33,031 nucleotides of DNA, from assembly GCA_001662425.1 (NCBI GenBank), contig BDDC01000580.1, positions 11,198 through 44,228 of the forward strand, in the 5' to 3' direction. Positions 10,281 through 20,612 of this stretch are shown here, piece after piece (within the stretch, counting starts at the first letter, position 1; each line of letters starts with the position of its first letter). The notes under the pieces are model-generated. The model did not search any database. It had not been told where the DNA came from and was given only the letters and a program-made list of their open reading frames with translations. Source of the DNA: Chlamydomonas sphaeroides. Lineage: Eukaryota; Chlorophyta; Chlorophyceae; Chlamydomonadales; Chlamydomonadaceae. A program made the translations under genes and the position numbers.

Positions 10281-10797
10281 GTGAGCATGCTCGCACGGCA
10301 CAGTAGCTGTCTTGTACTAACGAGGAAAAGTTACGCTAAGTACAGCTGTAACGTGGTGCTCAAGGCGCATGAGCTGTCGATTGCACGAGAAGCATCAATC
10401 GGAGCGTGCACGCCGACCGTCTCCGTCCGTCTCCTATGACCCTCCACCGGCTCCACGGCCCCCACCGAACCTCACCCTCCTGCCCTCCCTGTCACAATCG
10501 ACTGGGAACTGTCTAGAGCACACCAGATGATACCACCCCTTAAAATCATGTCGTGCCTTAGACCTGCGCAGGCGGGACCGCTGCACCCGCCTCCCCGTAC
10601 ATGACGCCGTACCCCGTACGGCTGCCGTCCGCCTGTGACTCCGCTCGTTACCGACCATTACGCCTGTTTCACCCGCCTTGCTTTCTCGCCCCGACTTCAC
10701 AGCTGCGGTAGCGTTGGGCAAGAGCGCACCAGCTGCTCAGGCATCGCAACCGACTTGCTTCTTCTCATCCTTACAACTCAACTCCCACGCTGCGAAC

Positions 10798-13192
10798 ATG
10801 TGGTATTACTTGTTTCTCGCCCTCTTCGTGCCGGGCTTCCTCACCTACATCGTGCAGCATGTGATCTGCGCCGTGTTCTACAAGACGCAGAACCTGAAGC
10901 GGCGCTACAATGCGGAGTGGGCGCTCGTCACTGGCGCTAGCTCAGGTGAGGAAACGTAGCAGGTCTGGCGTTTTTTGGCGCGGATCCTGGCCGCGGGCCT
11001 CTTGCTCAGTAGCGCATACTCTGCGTCCGAACGACATTAACAGGTCGTGTTCTCAGTCACGAAACGACTGTCGAGTTGACGTGCGCGCCGGCACGCCCCC
11101 CCTTCGGCAGGCATCGGCAAGGCCATCGCCACCAAGCTCGCTCGCCAGGGCCTCAACGTGGTGCTGGTGGCGCTGGGTGACAACCTGCTGGACACCACCT
11201 TTGAGGAGCTCAAGGCGGCGTACCCCGCCTGCAAGTTTCGCAAGGTCCGTGGCTCGGCCCCCTGGGTCTAGAGCTCCAGACCGCGGCCTCACCCCCCCCC
11301 CTGCTCTACCACGCGTTAGCGCTCTCCACCCCACGCTCCTTCCCCACCCCTTCCCCCCTCCCCCAGGTGGCCGCCGACCTGGGCGGCACCGATTACCTGG
11401 CGCCCATCGTGGAGGCCACCGCCGACATCCCGGTGCAGATCGTGTTCAACAACGCGGGCTACATGCTCACGGGCTTCTTCCACACACGGTAGGGCCGGGC
11501 AGGCCCCGGGACGCGGGAGCGGTGGGGCACAAGGAGCCTGGAAGCCGGCGGGCCGCCGCGTCGCCGGCCTCACGGTCGCGGTGGCTGTCATCGGACCCCA
11601 TGGTTGTGCGCGGTGCTGCCGTGGGCATCGCTGGGCATCGCTGGGCCAGGTTGCGACGTGCGGAGTCATCAATTTGTGCCTCATAAATGCGCTGCGCCCA
11701 CCCCTCCAGGCCGCTGGACGCGCTGATGAAGAACATCAACTGCAACGCAGTCAGCGGGGTGCAGATCACGCACCACTTCGTCACCCGCATGGTGAGCTGG
11801 CACGGCGGCGCGGCGTGCCGCCCAACCGCTGCGGGGGCCCGAACAGCGAACTGAGCGGGCAGCCATGTGGGAGTTCAACCTCACGGTGGTGCATCCTGCA
11901 GCCTCGAATCGGCACTTGCCCCTGCAGCTGCCCGGCCCGGCCCCTGCCGACAGCGTGCCTGCCTGCCCGCTGCCTGCCTGGCCTTCTCCGCTTCGCAGAT
12001 CTCATCCGGCCTGCGCGGCTGCGTGGTGTTCACCTCCTCCGCGGCGGCCGCCATCCCCTCGCCCTTCAGCGTGCAGTACGCCGCCACCAAGTCTTTCATC
12101 AGCGTGTTCGGGGCCTCGCTGGCGCCCGAGGTGGGGCCGCAGGGGCGTAGGGGCGCAGGCTTAAGGGCTGCGGCAAGGCACACCGACGGCATGGGTGTCC
12201 GGCGGCTGGGGGAAAAGTCGCTTGTCCAAATCAGCGCATCGTACCCCTTCTGTCAAGCGGCTTTCCCTTGAAGAGATGCCCTTGCCGCTGCGCCTCCTCC
12301 CCAGGTCCGGCCCCACGGCATCGACGTGCTGGTCTTCCACCCCTCGCCCGTGGCCTCCAGGTGGGCCGCGGGAGGGGCGGGGGCAGGGCAGGCCAGTAGT
12401 TCACCAGGGACGGTGGAGACGTTTGGCGGCCACAACGGCGCCTCCATCGCTCCATCAGCCCCGCAACCTTGCCGTGGTGGCATGCGTGGTACCAACCAAA
12501 GCTCAGCTGTCCATCCCAACCCATGGGTGCTTCCCACGGCTCAGGCCAGCGCGCCCATCTCCGCCGGTCCTCAATCGCCTTCTCCCCGCCTGCCCCTCTC
12601 CCCTTTCTCCCCACTCCCTCCCTCCCCTCCCCGCCCCTGCCTGCCCCCCAGGTTCTACGACAAGGCCCACAAGCTGGACGCGCTGGACTTCTTCAAGCGC
12701 TTTGCCGTCAGCCCCGACGAGCTGCCCGACACGGTGTTTGCCAGCGTGGGCCGCACCGTGTGGCGCGACGTGGGGCCCACCGCGCTGGCCTTCCGCACGG
12801 TCGTCAAGGTGGGGCCGGGGGCGGAGCCGGGCGGCAGGGGTTGCAGCGCCGTGCAGCCGGCGCAGCAAGCGCGCATGTGGGCTGTGCCTTGCGGCGCCGG
12901 CTGCGCTTCGGGTTGGGATGCGTGGCCTGCAAGCCCCTGGCTCCACAGACCTTCGGACCTCGCCGCGCGCCCCCAAAACCTGTCGACTGAAGGATCCCTG
13001 CCTCAGCGCTGCCTCCCCTCACCCGGTGCGCGTGCCTCGCCGCGTCAGATCGTCGACTACAACTTCCTGGCCACCGTCATTGCGCTGTGCGGCCGCTACA
13101 TGCCCGACTTCAAGAGGGCCGCCGCGGACACGGGCGCGCCCGCGGCGGCGGCGGCGGGCGGCGGCGCGGGGACGTCCAAGAAGACGCACTAG
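10798..13192 (+). CDS. ER membrane short-chain dehydrogenase/reductase
   Basis: Eight exons: 10798-10945, 11111-11244, 11367-11488, 11710-11791, 11999-12130, 12305-12360, 12652-12808 and 13049-13192, total 975 nt, 324 residues, all in phase. Residues 3-28 form a hydrophobic N-terminal anchor. A classical SDR Rossmann fold follows: cofactor motif TGASSGIG (45-52), NNAG after beta-4, then catalytic Ser176, Tyr189 and Lys193 (S...YAATK). The protein ends in KKTH, which fits the KKXX ER-retrieval rule, so with the anchor an ER membrane location is likely. Overall it resembles the hydroxysteroid dehydrogenase / very-long-chain 3-oxoacyl-CoA reductase branch, which reduces keto groups with NADPH; the exact substrate cannot be fixed by eye. 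The ATG at 10798 is chosen because it starts the hydrophobic anchor and is preceded by a pyrimidine-rich leader. The donor of exon 2, GTCCGT, is weak but keeps the fold intact. Confidence 0.88.
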
Positions 13193-13949
13193 GACGGAGG
13201 CTGTGGCACCGGGCGGCAGGGGTCGGGGTCGAGTTACAGGGGGACGTTGCAATGTGCTGGCGTTGATGGGCGCTACGACGTGGTAGGGTTGGAGCGCAGC
13301 TATGTCCGGGGTCGCTGAAGTTAAGGCTGGAAGGATGGGGGCTGGGATGCAGCCGTGATAGGGCGACTGCTGCCTGTTGGTCAGGGGGCGTTAGGCGCAC
13401 AGGCGTGCGGAGGGTTGCAACGCATGCCCGTGTCCGCTGTCAGCTGGATGTGCTCGCGGCACGGTACGACGCCCGGATAGGGCCGTCCAGTGAACAGCTG
13501 GACGTTTCAGGGGCGATGTGCTGCTCTGATCGCCTTGATGGAGTGTCGAGAGAAACATCTAACACTTGACGGTTTGTTACATGTTTGCAGAGACAGGACG
13601 AGTGCCAATGTCAAGCGGATGTGCGTGCACGGACTTGAGCAGCCTCCATACACACGCGTGTCAAAATCCGCGCGGAGATACGGCCAACCCGGCCGCAAGT
13701 GCGAATTTCTTCCGGCCCCATGTGCCCACCACTGCCGCACCCACGACGACGCCTCCAACATCACATTCTATGTGTCCTTGCAGGAGCCTCCATGCTGTCG
13801 GCCAGCCACGATCGTGTGCAACCCCTCTCACCCGCCGCCCCTCTGGCAACTGCTACACGATGCTTGAGTGCCCAGATGTGATGCTATGCCGTCACGTCAC
13901 GCCTCGCCCAAGCGTGTGCTGGTCACGAGCATGCGTGGCGCTTCCGAGC
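13193..13949. other. Intergenic region between convergent SDR and ATX1 genes
   Basis: About 760 bp containing the 3' flanks of the two convergent genes. A minus-strand TGTAA at 13577-13581 fits the ATX1 transcript. I see no TGTAA on the plus strand for the SDR gene and no additional gene. Confidence 0.5.
13577..13581 (-). terminator. Candidate polyadenylation signal (TGTAA) for ATX1
   Basis: TGTAA on the minus strand, about 370 nt downstream of the ATX1 stop at 13950. TGTAA is the usual green-algal poly(A) signal. A second copy occurs on the minus strand near 13235. Confidence 0.4.
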
Positions 13950-14153
13950 TTACTGCACGAGCTCCGTCTTCTTGCCCGTCTTGGCAATCTTCTCAAGAAC
14001 GTCCTCAGGCTTAACATTGCCCTTGACGACCACCTTTTGGTCCGCGAGGCTTACGTCAAAGCTCTCCACGCCCTCCATTTTCCCAAGCACGCGCTTGACG
14101 GCGGCTACGCAGCCCTCACACATCATATCGACCTTGAGCGTGACCTCAGTCAT
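13950..14153 (-). CDS. ATX1: Copper chaperone ATX1 (HMA domain)
   Basis: A single uninterrupted exon of 67 codons, the usual size of Atx1. The beginning, MTEVTLKVDMMCEGC, carries the MxCxxC copper-binding motif (M10, C12, C15) of heavy-metal-associated domains, and the KTGKK near residue 59-62 supplies the conserved loop lysines that contact the partner ATPase. By family knowledge it carries Cu(I) in the cytosol to a P-type ATPase in the secretory pathway, which loads multicopper oxidases, including the ferroxidase used in algal iron uptake. The frame is open for 62 more codons upstream, but that stretch has no domain character and the ATG at 14153 gives the canonical start. The gene is divergent from the U-box gene 299 bp away. 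The absence of introns is unusual here, since every other complete gene in the window is split. Confidence 0.92.
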   Translation of the reverse strand: MTEVTLKVDMMCEGCVAAVKRVLGKMEGVESFDVSLADQKVVVKGNVKPEDVLEKIAKTGKKTELVQ

Positions 14154-14452
14154 CGTGTCGGCGACCGAAGCGCGATCGACAGGTAGCGCAAAAAGTAGCG
14201 CAAGAGTGTGGGCACGCTGTGCACGGTACCGAATGTGATCCGTTATGCAAACGGAGAGACGATGCCTCAGAGCTCTGTGCTGTGTTACTGCATGGGCAAC
14301 CAATTCCACCAGCAATAACCATGACGTTGGCTCACACAACGTCGCTTACGAACTATTGGTTGCATGCGATGCTCGCTCTCCTGAAGAAAAGCATCCTCCC
14401 ACAACGCTCAAAGTAGATGGGGACTTGAGTGCTGCGTTGGAAGTCCTGCAAC
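14154..14452. promoter_or_regulatory. Compact divergent promoter region, ATX1 / U-box gene
   Basis: 299 bp separate the two start codons on opposite strands, so both promoters must lie here or overlap. The stretch is less GC-rich than its flanks. It contains GGTACC at about 14223-14228; GTAC is the core of algal copper-response elements bound by the SBP-domain regulator CRR1, but one tetranucleotide match is weak evidence. No TATA box is clear. Confidence 0.45.
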
Positions 14453-15055
14453 ATGCTGCTCAGGCGACGGAGTCTCAGGGCGACGGCCATCGCGGCCGTC
14501 GTGACACTCGCCGCATACTACCTGGTCGTCGTCGTCCTGCGGCCGGGCTTTGTGGAGAGCAACTACGCCGGGAAGCAACGACTGTGGTCTCGCTTCCTGT
14601 CAAAGTGCGAGTGCTCTGTGGACGGCACCTGTGAGTTGGGGCTGCGCGTTGACCGGGCGCTGTGCCGCGTCACCGCGCACCCCGTGCCGAGAGCCCCTTC
14701 GCGCCCCGCCGTTGCACCGGCCGCGACCACGCACCCGCAGGCCCCGACTCCTTCGACCTCACCATGATGCACGGCACCCTGTACGACCGGCTCATGGCCG
14801 CCTCGGGCGGGGGCCGCCGCAGCGTGACGCAGCACCTGCTGTGGCTGCCGGCCAAGGCGGGGGCCGCCTACCCGGCGCGCCTGCGCATGTACGCGCACCT
14901 GGGCCTGGTGCTGCCGCGAAGGTGCGGAATGTGACCAGACAGGAATTCGGCGGGATGCCCCCAGGGCGGCCTCTTGGCCCCCAGGGCCAGGGCAGGGCGA
15001 ACCCTAGGCTGGGGGTTGTGGGGGCATGCTTGGGCTGCGCCCCTTCGCCACCACG

Positions 15056-15125
<70 letters not shown>

Positions 15126-15147
15126 TGCCTGCCTGCCTGCCTGCCGG

Positions 15148-15199
<52 letters not shown>

Positions 15200-15234
15200 C
15201 CCGCCTGCCAGCCTGCTGTCTGCCTGCCTGCCGG

Positions 15235-15286
<52 letters not shown>

Positions 15287-18200
15287 CCCGCCTGCCAGCC
15301 TGGACGCCCCTGCCCTCCTCCGCTGTTGTCCGCCGCAGCCTGGCGCTGTTCCACCTGTGGTGGCTGGCTGCCGCCGAGGACCTGGCGCTGGCGCTGCAGC
15401 ACCTGGCGCAAGGTGGGGGTCGGGGGCTGTCGGGCAGTGCAAACGGGATCATACTCGGAGGTCTAAGCCTGCGGCACGCCGCGTGCGGCTGACTGATGTG
15501 ATGGGGGCGCGGCCTACGGGGTTGCATGTAGGCGGGCAACGCGGCTTGGCGGGGGGATTCATCCACGCAACGGCGCTCCTCCTGCCGCAGGCGTGCCTCT
15601 GGTGCTGGACCCGGACTCGCCCGCTGGCATGCGCGTCGAGGTGGGGCGGCACGGCTAGGGCAGGCAAACAGGCGGGGCCTCTGGCTCATGAGTCGTGTGA
15701 GCTCGACACGCCCGTGTGGTTTGACGGGACATCGCTGTCGTATCTGGCCCGAGCGCGCGCGCCTCGCCCCCTTGCCGTGCCCCTTGCCGTGCCCTCCCAG
15801 CCCGATGCAGAGATTGAATGCGAGCTCGAGGGGGGCGAGGAGGATGAGGATGAGGAGGAGGTGGATGACAAGGAGGCGGAGCAGCAGCAGGAGCAGCAGC
15901 AGGAGCAGCAGCAGGAGCAGGTTCACGCGGGCGCCATGACTGCGGGACAGCCTTCGGAGCTATCGGACCAGGCCGAGGAGCCAGCGGGGCAGCCTGTCCA
16001 AGGCGGGGCAACCGCGCCCGTTAAGGCAGCGCCGCCAGAACTGATGCCCGACGGGGCAGCACAGCCCGCCGGCAACCAGACCCAGGCCGCAGGGGCTGGG
16101 TCCGGAGCAGCAGCGGACGGCTCCGCCGGCAACGGGGCCAGCGGCGGCCGTGACAAAGGCGTGCGGCCTGCCCGGGGCAAAGGCAAGAGGGGCTACGGCG
16201 AGCGCTCCTTCCGCTGCGTGCTGCTGGAGGCCCGGGGCCGGGACCAGCTCATGCGCCTGGCGCCGCCGCCGCGGCTGGACTCGCCGCCACGGAGGGAGCA
16301 GCCGGCCAAGGCCGGGCCTGCTGACGGTCAAAGCAGCGGCGATGGGGCCGACGGCGGCGGGGGCAGCCCTGTGCAGGGTGACGTGGTGCCAGCCGGGTCG
16401 CCGAAGTCGGAGCCCCGGCACGGCTCCGACGCCAGCGGCGTGGGAGCCTGTCCGGCTGCGGAGGGCGGGCCGGCCCCGGCGGGGCCCTCCACGGCTGGCG
16501 GCTCAGCCGCTGAGGAGCGCACGGGGGCCTGCAGCTCGGGTCTGGTTGAGACGGGCGCGGCAGCGGAGGGCAAGAGCGAGGCAGCAGGCAGCTGCCCCGC
16601 ACCTGCGGACCCGGGGGCTGCGCCTGCCGCGGAGAAGCCTGGTGCTGTTGCCGGCGAGGGCGAGGCCGCTAGCGGAGACGGGGTTGCTGCGGCGGCGGTA
16701 CCATTGCCTTCTGCCGCTGATGCGGCCAACGCCACCGCTGCTGATGGCGGCAGCGGGGCCACCAACGGCACGGAGGGCGGGCCCAGCCGTCGCCGCCGCT
16801 CCTCTCTGCCGGCCCGCTTCAGGCGAAGGCCTGGCTCCCGCTCTGGCGGTGGCCGAGACGGCCCGCCGCAGCCACTGCAGGGCATATGCGGAAATGTCAT
16901 CTTCATTCGCCCGCCCCGCAAAGCCGAGGTGAACCACGAGCGGCCCTTGGCTGTGCGCCGGTGCCTATTGCAGCTGCGCACCCCGCCTGCTGGCCACGGG
17001 CCCGGCCCAGCTGCTCACCCTGACCGCGTTGCGCGTGCACAAACACGTACCCTGGCGGCCCCCCGCATGCCCGCGTTCCCTTCCTTGCCCGCCCCCGGGC
17101 TCCAGGTGTCGGAGCACGTTCGCGACGCGGAGGCGAGTCCCCTGGGCCTGGGCCCCCTGCAGCTGCTGCGCCTGGCCGCGCCGCGCGCCGCCGAGCTGGT
17201 TGGCTGGCTGCTGCTGCCTCACGCGATGCTGGCGAGGCACGTGCTGCTGATAACGCCCCTGCCGCCGCCCGCGCGGCAGCCAGAGCAGCTGGAGGCCGCG
17301 GCCGGGGAGGCGCAAGGCGGCGAGGGCGAGGGGGCTGTGCCCCTGCCGCTGCCGGAGCTGCAAGTGGGCACGCTGCTGATGCTGGGCACCGGTGAGCCGC
17401 GCGAGGCGAGGCGGGGGCTTAGAGGGGCAGGAAAGGAACGGTGGAAGAAAGTGCTGGCCGTTGATCCTGCTTAGGCAGGGCGACGGCTGACCCGGCGTAT
17501 CTGCGCCATGCGTTGCAGCCTTCCTTGCCTCGCAGCCTGTTTTGGGGGCTGTGACGTGCGCTTTCCTGTGAAGCTTTCCTGTCAAGCTTTCCGACCTCTG
17601 TCGCACCCGCCCCGCCCAGGCATGCTGCTGACGATGTGCGAGCTGCTGCTAATGGGGCGGGTGGCGGCGGAGCTGGTGTCGTGGCGGCGGCCGAGGAGGT
17701 CGTGGGCACGGCGGAGGGCGGCGGCGTGGGGTGTGGCGTACGAAGGGATGGTGCAGGTACGGCGGCAGGGGCGATATGGGTCGGCTGCGGGCTGGTAAGG
17801 GCGCCAGCAGCGGCACCGTGTCTTATCCTCAGCAGCAAACCACCACCCGGCCCTCACCCCTTTCCTTCTCACTGCCCTGCCTCCCTGCTCTCCTCCTCAG
17901 CCCCTCCGAGAGGCGCTCCTGTCGTGGAACGTAACGCACTTTGTGGCCCTGCCCCTGCTGCACCTGGTGCTGCCGCCGCCCGCCGCTGACCTGGCGCTGC
18001 TGCCACCGCTGTCCTACTGCGCCGGGGTGCTGGGGGTCACCAGCGCGGACGTCGCGGCCAGGGCCACGCCGGCGCTGCTGCGGGTGAGGGATGGGGCAGC
18101 CAAGAGCAGGGCTTTGTCACCCCGGGAAGCCGACGAGCTTGTTCTTGCGCCGGAAGCTTGAGGGGTGGGACCTGGCCAGCAGCCTTCTGCGCCGATCCTC

Positions 18201-20612
18201 AAGACGGTGTCAAGCAAGTGCGGCCGCTTCTCTACGTCCCCCGCCTCAAGCCAGTCCCCGCCTGTGTCCTGCTGCCGCCCTTTGCCCCCTCCCAGGTGGC
18301 CCGTCGCGCTCGGCGGCATGAGGGCGGCTACCACCTGCTGCTGGCGGCCATAGCGGAGGCGGCCATGCCGGGGGTGGGCACAAGCAGAGGATGGGGCGGG
18401 GAACAACTCCTACAGCCGGCGGCTCCGCGGCCCTGCACGCTCCGCCGCGCTGCTTGGCGCGCGCCCTCTTGTTCCTTTCGTAGCACCGGGGCCGTGCGCT
18501 CTTACCCAAGCGACCGCTCGCTGCCCACGCCCCCCCTCTTCCCGCTTTTCTGCCCCTCCCTCCCCGCAGTCGCTGCCCCCCGGCGTGCGGCTGCTGCTGT
18601 CGGCCGACATGCCGCTGCCGCTGGGCACCACGGGCGCTGCGGGGCGGGCGGCCGTCATGGCTGCACTGCTGGAGGAGGCGCCCGAGGCGGCCGCGGCGGC
18701 GGCGGCCGAGGAGCGCCGCAGGAGGGCGGCGAGGGCGGGCGGCGAGGGCGCGGCCGGCGAGGCGGCCGAGGGCGCCGCCGGCGAGCTGGCGGCTGCGATG
18801 CAGGCGCTGGTGGCGCCGGCGGGCGGCGGGCGGCGGCCTCGCATGGCGGGCGCGGAGGGCGGGGGCATGGAGTACGGCAGTGATGACGACGATGAGGACG
18901 AGGTGGAGGGCGAGGCGGGGCCGGGAGGTCCCGTGGTGCTGCGCTGGCCGGCGCCGCTGGAGGTGAGGCAAGGGTGCTGGGGCGGGAGCGATGGCGGGAG
19001 GGCTCGTTGTACGGCATGGCAAGGTCTGTAACGGCCGCTTAGGCAGCATGTCTGGTGTGAACTGACTGCCAGCCCTGGGATCGTGCCTTGGCTGACCTTG
19101 ATAACACCATGCGGGAAGCCAATCCAGGGACATGAACCCGTACCCGCACCCCGGCCCCTGCAGTTCCCGGCTGAGGCGGCGGACTGGGAGGACGTGCCGC
19201 GGGGCTTCTGCTGCGCCATCACACAGGTGGGCGGGGCTGGGAGTGGGCTGGGACGTGCCACGGGCACTGCAGGGGCGTCTTCGTTCGGTGTGCACATCGC
19301 AGGGTGCGGTACGCCCGCCCTGCCCCCTCCCCTGCTCCCGTCCTCATCTGCCCTACCCTGCTCCCCTCCCCATCTCCCGCTGCCCTCCCCTGCCCTCCCC
19401 CAGTCGCTCATGGGGCAGCCAGCCATGCTGGTGTCGCCCGAGCTGCCCTCCGCGCCCTCCTACGAGCGGACGGCCATCACGCAGTGGTTGGCGGGCCAGA
19501 TGTGAGCGGCGCAGGCCTAGGGCGGGCTGCACAGCCCGGCTGCTCGGAGCCATTCCCTCGCATTTACGACCCCACTTCCCCTGCCCTGCCCTGCCCTGCC
19601 CTGCCCTGCCCTGCCCTGCCCTGCCCTGCCCTGCCCTGNNNNNNNNNNNNNNNNNNNNNNNNNNNNNNNNNNNNNNNNNNNNNNNNNNNNNNNNNNNNNN
19701 NNNNNNNNNNNNNNNNNNNNNNNNNNNNNNNNNNNNNNNNNNNNNNNNNNNNNNNNNNNNNNNNNNNNNNNNNNNNNNNNNNNNNNNNNNNNNNNNNNNN
19801 NNNNNNNNNNNNNNNNNNNNNNNNNNNNNNNNNNNNNNNNNNNNNNNNNNNNNNNNNNNNNNNNNNNNNNNNNNNNNNNNNNNNNNNNNNNNNNNNNNNN
19901 NNNNNNNNNNNNNNNNNNNNNNNNNNNNNNNNNNNNNNNNNNNNNNNNNNNNNNNNNNNNNNNNNNNNNNNNNNNNNNNNNNNNNNNNNNNNNNNNNNNN
20001 NNNNNNNNNNNNNNNNNNNNAGGCGCGACCCCAAGTCCAACACGCCGCTGCGCTCCTACACGCTGCTGCCCAACGAGGACCTGCACCGCGCCATCGACGA
20101 CTGGGTGAGCGACGGCTGCAGGGGGCCTGGGGGCGGGCCGGGGTCGAATGGTGGGAATGCAGGGAAGTGGCAGGGAATCGGCAGGGAACCGGCAGCGCTG
20201 TCACACTGCTGAGCGCGTCTGACACCCGGCGTGATCGCCCCAGGTCGCGTGGCGGCTGCGCAGCGCGGCTGGCAGGACAGAGCAAGCCACCGGCACGCGC
20301 GGCGCCGGCGGCGCCGCCGCGGGCGGGGCGCGGACTGCGGACGCTGTGTCATCGGGGGCCGAGGCGGGCCAGGAGCCGAGCGCGGGCGGCTCCGGCGCGG
20401 GGCCGTCAGGCTCGCAGCGGGCTCGCGGGGCTGTGCCGGCGGCGTCTGCGTCGGTGCTGGCCTCGCTGGCTGCGGGCGCCAGCAGCCTGCTGGACGCGGG
20501 GGTGGAGGTGGTGAGCAGGGCCAGGGGGGTGGGCCGGCAGGCGGCGGTGGGTGCGGAGCGGGGCGAGGGAGGCGGCGGCGTTGATGAGGGCGGCTTTGAC
20601 GACGTGGAGTAA
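14453..20612 (+). CDS. Membrane-anchored U-box protein (probable E3 ubiquitin ligase)
   Basis: Fourteen exons: 14453-14630, 14741-14921, 15339-15412, 15591-15640, 15801-16928, 17106-17391, 17620-17756, 17901-18083, 18296-18373, 18570-18962, 19164-19226, 19404-19501, 20023-20104 and 20244-20612, total 3300 nt, 1099 residues. Residues 12-31 are a hydrophobic segment after MLLRRRS, a signal-anchor pattern. Exon 5 (about 162-537) is acidic then Gln-rich (EQQQ repeats) and Ala/Gly-rich low complexity. Exons 6-8 encode hydrophobic helices. Residues about 905-977 form a U-box: GFCCAITQSLMGQPAMLV, YERTAITQWL, then KSNTPL and NEDLHRAIDDW, lining up with the family motifs CPIT, YER.AI..W, P.t..pL and N..L..aI..W. 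U-boxes recruit E2-ubiquitin without zinc. A low-complexity tail of about 120 residues ends at TAA. The N gap lies in intron 12. Substrate is unknown. Confidence 0.72.
15055..15301 (+). repeat. CCTG tetranucleotide array in intron 2
   Basis: About 247 bp of CCTG repeats with scattered variant units (CCGG, TCTG, CCCG, CCAG). A block ending CCCGCCTGCCAGCCTG occurs twice (ending near 15213 and at 15301), showing a larger internal duplication. The array lies in the 417-nt intron between exons 2 and 3 of the U-box gene and ends 37 nt before the acceptor. It reads as Cys-Leu-Pro-Ala in all + frames, giving false open frames. Confidence 0.95.
19578..19638 (+). repeat. CCCTG pentanucleotide array running into the assembly gap
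   Basis: Just over twelve perfect copies of CCCTG end exactly where the Ns begin. The array probably continues into the gap and is the likely reason the assembly broke. It lies in intron 12 of the U-box gene, 76 nt after the exon 12 donor. Confidence 0.93.
19639..20020. other. Assembly gap (382 N)
   Basis: A run of 382 undetermined bases; true length is unknown. It is flanked left by the CCCTG array and right by AG followed at once by coding sequence of the U-box. The phase of exon 12 (ending in AT) and of the exon starting at 20023 agree, so no exon need be hidden in the gap. Confidence 0.97.

Larger units (their letters stand above)
9093..10797. other. Divergent intergenic region with a hexamer array and possible orphan exons
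   Basis: About 1.7 kb between the minus-strand ankyrin-like gene and the plus-strand SDR gene. The left two thirds is very GC-rich and contains the CCCCAG array; the right third (10300-10797) is lower in GC and probably holds the SDR promoter and leader. Open frames up to about 330 codons on either strand are low-complexity and cross the repeat, so I do not call them. Two short plus-strand segments at 10042-10074 and 10223-10280 look exon-like and are listed separately. Confidence 0.4.

Noticed and set aside
14223..14228. A copper-response element upstream of ATX1.
   Set aside because: A single GTAC core is expected by chance in DNA of this length. It is mentioned as a test only, not called as a site.
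13950..14339. A 62-residue N-terminal extension of ATX1 as a transit peptide.
   Set aside because: The canonical 67-residue protein starts at 14153, and the extension has no targeting character and fills much of the short promoter region.
15055..15301. CRISPR-like or protein repeat interpretation of the CCTG array.
   Set aside because: There are no spacers; it is a simple tetranucleotide microsatellite in an intron.
14550..17474. A single 974-codon plus-strand open frame.
   Set aside because: Only 15801-16928 and 17106-17391 of it are exons. The rest reads through introns, including the CCTG array translated as Cys-Leu-Pro-Ala.
19639..20020. A missing exon of the U-box gene in the N gap.
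   Set aside because: Exon phases on both sides match and the U-box consensus is continuous across the join, so no exon is needed.
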